Source of the DNA: Bacteroidia bacterium
GTDB lineage: Bacteria > Bacteroidota > Bacteroidia > 2-12-FULL-35-15
NCBI GenBank assembly: GCA_020051175.1
Contig: JAGVJJ010000085.1
Location: 1-47,948, forward strand
DNA length: 47,948 bases
Reading direction: 5' to 3'
Shown: piece by piece, positions 43,129-47,948 of the stretch
Layout of the letters: every line of letters begins with the position of its first letter
How positions within the stretch are numbered: position 1 is the stretch's first letter
The notes under the pieces: model-generated
The model's input: only the letters and a program-made list of their open reading frames with translations
The model's database searches: none
Told to the model about the DNA's origin: nothing
Position numbers and translations under genes: made by a program

Positions 43129-44331
43129 ATGGAAAGAAATATGAAAACGAAAAACATGAATAGTAACCCCTTCACCGATGAACACAACCTGTTGCGCCAA
43201 TCCTTCCGCCAGTTTGTTGAAAAAGAAATTACTCCAAATGTAGATCATTGGGAAGCCAATAAAATATGTGATCGTGGCGTGTTCCAGAAAATGGGTGAGC
43301 AGGGCTTTTTAGGCGTTAGCTTCCCAGAGGCTTATGGTGGTAGTGGTATGGATATGTGGTCTGCAGTGGTAATCACCGAAGAGCTGGCGTATGCCAATGT
43401 AGGCGGACTTTCTTTATCGCTGTATGCACATACATACCTGGCTTTACCAGCCATTAATGCTTTAGGAACTGAGGAGCAAAAACAGGATTATTTAGTTCCC
43501 GCATTAAAAGGTGAAAAGATAGCCGCTTTAGGAATTACAGAGCCGGGTGCAGGTTCAGATGTTGGTGGCATCACTACAAAGGCGGAAGATAAAGGTGATC
43601 ATTTTATTATTAATGGTTCCAAAATGTTCATTACTAACGGTACCATGGCTGATGTAATTATTCTTGCTGTACGCACAGGGGAAAACCATAACTTAAGTTT
43701 GTTGCTGTTTGATACCAAAACTCCCGGTTTTTCTGCTATTGCAGTGCATAACAAGCTGGGGATGCACTCATCAGATACAGCACAATTATTTTTTGAAAAT
43801 TGCGTGGTGCCTAAGTCTGCCCTGTTGGGCAAACAGGGACACGGGTTTTATTACATCATGAGCAATTTCCAGGAAGAGCGACTGATCGCCTGTGTTACCG
43901 GCACTGCTGTGGCGGAACTGGCAGTTCAGAAAACCAAAACGTATATGAGGGAACGCGCAGCATTCGGACAAAACCTGGATAAATTTCAGGTGTTGCGCCA
44001 CAAGCTCGCAAAAATGGCCGTGAATGTGGAGGCTTGTAAATCAATGTCCTACCGTGCAGTAGCCGAATACCTTGAAAAAGGCCCGGAAGCTTACCGTATT
44101 GTTTCCATGGCAAAGGTGTTTGTGGGCGAAGAGGTGTTTAACATCGTTAATGAAGCTTTGCAGATACATGGTGGCTGGGGATATATGGAGGATTATGGAA
44201 TAGCCCGTTTATTAAGGGATATCCGTTTACTAAACGTTGGTGCGGGAACTACCGAAGTGATGCTCGAAATTATCAGCAAGGTTGAGTTGGATGAGGTGGA
44301 GCACAAAAAGCAGATAAAGGCAAGGGTATAA
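43129..44331 (+). CDS. Acyl-CoA dehydrogenase (isovaleryl/citronellyl-CoA type)
   Basis: 400 residues; ATG 43129, with further Met codons at positions 5 and 10 possible. FAD and substrate motifs: ALGITEPGAGSDVGGITTKA, FITNGTMADVII, QIHGGWGYMEDYGIARLLRD. The usual C-terminal catalytic Glu (YEGT) is replaced by Ala (VGAGTTEVM), as in isovaleryl-CoA dehydrogenase. A Glu in FQEERLIACVTG lies where that subfamily has its base. It oxidises a branched acyl-CoA, fitting AtuD/LiuA in this cluster. It is the last gene, 26 bases after the AtuA C-terminal gene, ending in a terminator. Confidence 0.93.
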   Translation: MERNMKTKNMNSNPFTDEHNLLRQSFRQFVEKEITPNVDHWEANKICDRGVFQKMGEQGFLGVSFPEAYGGSGMDMWSAVVITEELAYANVGGLSLSLYAHTYLALPAINALGTEEQKQDYLVPALKGEKIAALGITEPGAGSDVGGITTKAEDKGDHFIINGSKMFITNGTMADVIILAVRTGENHNLSLLLFDTKTPGFSAIAVHNKLGMHSSDTAQLFFENCVVPKSALLGKQGHGFYYIMSNFQEERLIACVTGTAVAELAVQKTKTYMRERAAFGQNLDKFQVLRHKLAKMAVNVEACKSMSYRAVAEYLEKGPEAYRIVSMAKVFVGEEVFNIVNEALQIHGGWGYMEDYGIARLLRDIRLLNVGAGTTEVMLEIISKVELDEVEHKKQIKARV

Positions 44332-44334
44332 AAG

Positions 44335-44366
44335 ATCCCTGCTACAATTTAATTTGTAGCAGGGAT
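44335..44366. terminator. Bidirectional hairpin between convergent genes
   Basis: ATCCCTGCTACAA-6 bases-TTGTAGCAGGGAT, a perfect 13-bp stem, between the acyl-CoA dehydrogenase (plus) and the metalloprotease (minus). It probably ends both transcripts, though neither side has a strong T run. Confidence 0.85.
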
Positions 44367-44390
44367 AATACAATCGTTCAATCAAAAATT

Positions 44391-47300
44391 TTAGTAGATC
44401 ACAACCTTTTTATTGATTTCTGCTCTCGAGCTGCTCAATGTAACCAGGTAAACACCTTTTGAAACGGTATTTAAATCAACCTGTTGCCGGAACTGGCCGT
44501 TCAGGGCCTGTTGGGTCATATATACTATTTCGCCTATAGCATTCACTACTTTTAATGTATAAGTATCATGGTTCTCTGCAACAAAGCTGATTACAAATTC
44601 CCCGGCATTCGGGTTCGGATAAACTGTGAATAGAAACTCATTTCCTGCTTCATCAACTCCTGCAGTAGTAACCGTCACACTTTCCGATGGACAATCCGTT
44701 CCATCTACAATAACCATATATTCCCCGTTTTGCAGTGCTGTGTGGGTTTGGCTGGTTGCACCCATTACCGGTGAGCCATCAACATACCACTGGTAACCGG
44801 AGCCACTCGAAGAGGTAAGCATTGCGCCCGATTGTGTTATTTCCGGTGTAGGGTTAACAGTTATTGTGTATGAATCCGGTGTTCCCGGGCAATTGTCTAT
44901 AGATGGTGTTACAGTAACCGTTGCGGTAATTGGGCTTGCACCGGTGTTGGATGCTGTAAATGAAGGCACGTTGCCTGTACCACTTGCTCCAAGGCCAATG
45001 GCGGTGTTCGAGTTGGTCCATGTAAACGATGCCCCCGGAGGGTTGCTGTTTACAACCGTAGTTGGAATATTACCTGCACACACATCAATATCAGAAAGGA
45101 AAGTAATTGCTGAAACTGGTGTGATCTGTAGCGTCACCTCATTGCTGGTAACAGTTTGCGGACAAGTTCCGTCAGATGTTATTTCACAGCTCAGCACATC
45201 ACCACTCGTAACCGAATCAGGTGAATAGGTGGAGCTTTGAGCACCGGTTATAGGGAACCCGTTTAAATACCATTGGTATGATGGGTTTGTTCCTCCATTC
45301 ACGGGTGTTGCAGTATAGGTAGAGCTTGCTCCTGTACAGCTTGGATTTGTTCCTGTGGTAATAGCCATAGAAACAGTTGGTACAACTGGTGAAATAAGGT
45401 TTATAGTAATGCTGTTGCTTGTTGCAGTAGTTGTGCTTAGGCATTGAGCATCGGATGTAACGATGCAGGTTATCACATCCCCGTTAGCAGGACTGACTGG
45501 TGTAAAGCTTGTTCCTGTAAACACATTTACGCCATTTTTCTGCCATTGATAGATCGGGTTTGAACCGCCATTGGTAGAGGCTGCAGCAAATGTAACTGCT
45601 GTGCCCGGACAAGTTGGAAGTGTGCCTGAAGAAAGCGAAATGGTTGCTGTTGGGGTCACAACCTGGTTAACGGTTACAGTAATACTATTGCTGGTAATGG
45701 TCGCTGGGTTTGCACACGTAGCATTGGAAGTCAGTGTACAGGTAACAATATCTGCATTGTTGAGTGAAGATGAGGTAAAGGCGTTGCCTGTTCCAACACT
45801 GGTTGCCCCAACTTTCCACTCATAAGTTGGGCCAGAACCACCTCCGAATATTGAAGAAGTGAAACTAACCGTTTCTCCCGCACAAATGGTAGATGTTCCT
45901 CCATTCAGGGAAATAGATATTTCCGGTGTAACAGTGGGGGTTATTGTTAATGTTACACCATTGCTCGTTGCTGTTGCAGGACTGGCACAGGTTGCGTTGG
46001 ATGTTACCTCGCAGGTCACTACCGGGTTGCCGGTCAATGTGTTGCTTGTAAACGTAGGGTTTGTTTCTCCTGACACCGGATTGCCATTTACCTTCCACTG
46101 ATAAGCAGGGCTGGTGCCGCCATTGGTTGGTGTTGCAGTAAAGGTTACGCTTGTGCCCTGGCAAAAAGAATTTGTTCCTGTCGTAATGGCAATACTTGCA
46201 CCAGCAGGAACGGTACCCACGCTCACGTAGTTGGTTTTAATAATCGTGTCGCTTCCATTGGTATTGCTTGCAATAAGCTTTACTGTGTACGATCCGGCAA
46301 CAGTATAGGTGTGCGATGGGTTTTGTGTGGTATAATCAACAGTTCCATCATTATCAACATCCCATTGCCATGCATTGGTCCCAAAGGTGCTGGCATCCGT
46401 GAATGTAATTGTTTGAGGTACATTGCAATTGGTTGCCAGTGTGGAGGTGAATTGCGCATCCGGAGGACTATCGCAAGCCGTGAGGCAGGTGGCAGCAGCG
46501 TATTGTGCTCTGATTTTATTGCCCGGCAACGTGCCGAAACCATTGCTTAGTGATGTGCCAACATTGAGATGGCAATAACTCATAATGGTTCCACCATTTG
46601 CTGATACGCTCGGGCCTGCCGTACAAGGGCCATCGTCAACAGGAACGCAGTTGTCAATAGGTCCGCCAGGCCATCCGCACCAGTGCGTATGTTTTGAACC
46701 GAAGTTGTGGCCCAGCTCATGTGTAACAATAAGAATGGTATTGGAATAGTTTGGATACGCCTGGTAGGTGGTTTCTATCTCGCTAAAACCGTATGCATTG
46801 CTTGGGGTGCAAATCACGTCAAGATAAGCAACACCGCCAATTCCGAGGTTTCGGGTGGTTAAAAGATGCGCCAGGTTGCCATTAAATGTTGTTCGTGTTG
46901 CCTGAAAATCATTCAGGTAATCGCTTGACGTAGCGTTCGACACATAAGGGTCAGTGGTTGTCCAGACGTATATTTCAGATATTTCTGTGTTGATTTGTTC
47001 ATTGTTGAACAGCAATTGAACAACACTGAATAAGCCCGAAACATAATTCGTTACACCGTTTACACTTCCTTTGTCAACAAACATCTGGTAGTCACACTCA
47101 AAGTATATTTTTATGCAATTATTGCTTTGGGTTTGGTTGCCGCCATTGTTGCCGGACTTCACAACGCCATGGCTTGTCTCCGGCAACGATTCTGCCGAAC
47201 ATTTAAAGTCGCGGGCAAATTTCACATCCATGTCTTTGTAAAGGATGTAAATATTTTTTCCCGGATTCGAGCCATGCTCCCAAAGTCCCAATACATAGGT

Positions 47301-47762
47301 TTCGTGGTTTATTGAAAAAACGGACATTATAGAGTTGTCGAAAATACTTATACCTGCGAAATCCCTGGCCCTGCCCCCGGCAACGGTTCCCTGATAATAA
47401 ATTCCGGGAATATATTTTATAACATCGTTACTGCTTGTCCGCACTTTAAAATTATCCGACAGGATTTTAGTACTGTGCATATTGAACGTAATGCTGGTAG
47501 AGACCGATACAGGCACTGTTAACTCAAGCGTTTCGGCCCTAAGCTGATATATTCTTGCCAACTCATCATAATCCAGTTCCAGGAAAACAGCATTGCTGAT
47601 GTCATTGCTGACATCAATGTTTGTGGCACCTTCATACAGTTTGAACAAGCTGTTGCTTTTCGCATTTACAGGGCTTTGTTCACTGTTCTGAGCGCTCGCT
47701 TTAAAAGCGATGCCGCTTGCAATCACAGTGAATATCAGTGTAATGAATAGTTTTGTTTTCAT
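44391..47762 (-). CDS. T9SS-exported reprolysin-like metalloprotease with Ig repeats
   Basis: 1123 residues. A signal peptide (ending FKASAQ) is followed by a propeptide-like region (about 30-200). The catalytic domain (about 210-430) has the zinc site HELGHNFGSKH (about residues 348-358) and Met-turn GGTIMSYCH, as in metzincins of the M12B type. A PKD domain (about 435-515, DASTFGTNAWQWDVDNDGTV) comes next, then four tandem Ig-like repeats of about 87 residues (YQWKVNG..; TCEVTSNATC) at about 520-870, another beta-rich domain, and a type A T9SS sorting tail (YPNPNAGEFVISF to KKVVIY). It should be cut at the sorting tail and displayed or released, digesting protein outside the cell. Confidence 0.93.
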   Translation of the reverse strand: MKTKLFITLIFTVIASGIAFKASAQNSEQSPVNAKSNSLFKLYEGATNIDVSNDISNAVFLELDYDELARIYQLRAETLELTVPVSVSTSITFNMHSTKILSDNFKVRTSSNDVIKYIPGIYYQGTVAGGRARDFAGISIFDNSIMSVFSINHETYVLGLWEHGSNPGKNIYILYKDMDVKFARDFKCSAESLPETSHGVVKSGNNGGNQTQSNNCIKIYFECDYQMFVDKGSVNGVTNYVSGLFSVVQLLFNNEQINTEISEIYVWTTTDPYVSNATSSDYLNDFQATRTTFNGNLAHLLTTRNLGIGGVAYLDVICTPSNAYGFSEIETTYQAYPNYSNTILIVTHELGHNFGSKHTHWCGWPGGPIDNCVPVDDGPCTAGPSVSANGGTIMSYCHLNVGTSLSNGFGTLPGNKIRAQYAAATCLTACDSPPDAQFTSTLATNCNVPQTITFTDASTFGTNAWQWDVDNDGTVDYTTQNPSHTYTVAGSYTVKLIASNTNGSDTIIKTNYVSVGTVPAGASIAITTGTNSFCQGTSVTFTATPTNGGTSPAYQWKVNGNPVSGETNPTFTSNTLTGNPVVTCEVTSNATCASPATATSNGVTLTITPTVTPEISISLNGGTSTICAGETVSFTSSIFGGGSGPTYEWKVGATSVGTGNAFTSSSLNNADIVTCTLTSNATCANPATITSNSITVTVNQVVTPTATISLSSGTLPTCPGTAVTFAAASTNGGSNPIYQWQKNGVNVFTGTSFTPVSPANGDVITCIVTSDAQCLSTTTATSNSITINLISPVVPTVSMAITTGTNPSCTGASSTYTATPVNGGTNPSYQWYLNGFPITGAQSSTYSPDSVTSGDVLSCEITSDGTCPQTVTSNEVTLQITPVSAITFLSDIDVCAGNIPTTVVNSNPPGASFTWTNSNTAIGLGASGTGNVPSFTASNTGASPITATVTVTPSIDNCPGTPDSYTITVNPTPEITQSGAMLTSSSGSGYQWYVDGSPVMGATSQTHTALQNGEYMVIVDGTDCPSESVTVTTAGVDEAGNEFLFTVYPNPNAGEFVISFVAENHDTYTLKVVNAIGEIVYMTQQALNGQFRQQVDLNTVSKGVYLVTLSSSRAEINKKVVIY

Positions 47763-47800
47763 GGTTCTTAATATAATATAATTTTTTAATTTCTATTTTT

Positions 47801-47948
47801 TTACCTTACCAGTGTCACGGTCCCCATATAGGTATGTTTAACTCTTTTTGGGTCTTTCACATTAATCTGGTATACATACACATCCATCTGTGCAGCTTCT
47901 TTTCCTTCATTTGCAGTACCGTCCCATGGCTTGTCATAGTTATCGGTA
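47801..47948 (-). CDS. C-terminal part of a T9SS type B cargo protein (cut by window end)
   Basis: The frame read from the right edge down to the stop at 47801 gives DNYDKPWDGTANEGKEAA, then VYVYQINVKDPKR and YMGTVTLVR*. WDGT..., VYxYxI and GxVTLvR are the hallmarks of the gliding-motility (type B) T9SS sorting domain. Only about 48 residues are in the window. It lies upstream of the metalloprotease gene on the same strand, with 38 bases between them. Confidence 0.85.
   Translation of the reverse strand, partial: TDNYDKPWDGTANEGKEAAQMDVYVYQINVKDPKRVKHTYMGTVTLVR

Noticed and set aside
45571..46101. Plus-strand reading frames opposite the metalloprotease
   Set aside because: Shadows of the Thr/Ser/Val-rich Ig repeats on the other strand; composition artefact.
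45130..46200. CRISPR-like or satellite repeats
   Set aside because: The periodicity comes from four tandem Ig-like protein repeats in the metalloprotease; there is no spacer/repeat structure. No CRISPR array was seen anywhere.

Overview
The window looks like a chromosomal piece of a free-living member of the Bacteroidota. The signs are type IX secretion (T9SS) C-terminal sorting domains of both type A (YPNP start) and type B (gliding-motility type), many signal peptides ending in '..SQ', promoter boxes of the form TAnnTTTG, almost no Shine-Dalgarno signal, a SusC-like TonB receptor with a carboxypeptidase-like N-terminal domain, and families common in this phylum (FISUMP, AtuA, VOC pairs).

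Layout. 0.2-2.5 kb: three small envelope proteins. 2.6-4.8 kb (minus): an M28 aminopeptidase and ribose-5-phosphate isomerase B. 5.5-10.8 kb: quinolinate synthase NadA, a T9SS-exported beta-propeller protein carrying a one-base frameshift, and several small membrane or envelope proteins. 10.8-11.5 kb: a HigBA-type toxin-antitoxin pair with a palindromic operator. 11.5-15.8 kb: mnmG with a 7-base tandem repeat inside the reading frame, then five parS-like palindromes in 1.4 kb, a dead DUF805 gene and a methyltransferase; this looks like a centromere (ParB-loading) region. 16.6-20.4 kb: a DMT-like membrane protein, a frameshifted envelope protein, and a carbonic anhydrase plus bestrophin-type channel operon divergent from a TetR regulator.

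20.7-29.8 kb is an accessory island that starts just after tRNA-Phe(GAA). Its core is a 4.28-kb segment bounded by long imperfect inverted repeats. I matched four exact sequence blocks in the same inverted order, plus a hairpin of shared design at each inner end. It carries a TonB receptor, a Cys-rich small protein and a cation-diffusion-facilitator transporter, with no transposase. The right arm runs straight into an attC-like hairpin (GCTAAC...GTTAGGC), and a decayed relative lies near 29.6 kb. The island also holds a PIN-like gene, a DUF2199 gene killed by three in-frame stops, an orphan group II intron domain V, and a histidine kinase/response regulator pair between two copies of a ~68-base direct repeat. 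The IR-bounded module and the attC-like sites are my best candidates for something undescribed.

29.9-35.3 kb: an S15 X-Pro peptidase, a two-part Cys-motif protein, an outer-membrane barrel, a histone-H1-like tail fused to a VOC domain, a TfoX remnant and a PAS protein. 35.5-44.3 kb: an acyl-CoA carboxylase (two subunits), crotonase, AtuA, AtuA C-terminal partner and acyl-CoA dehydrogenase. Together these resemble the Atu/Liu route for branched acyl-CoAs (acyclic terpenes or leucine). A DUF1016/YhcG-type nuclease gene interrupts the carboxylase pair. 44.4-47.9 kb (minus): a giant T9SS metalloprotease with four Ig-like repeats, and the tail end of a second T9SS cargo protein.

All domain calls come from reading motifs by eye; no database search was possible.
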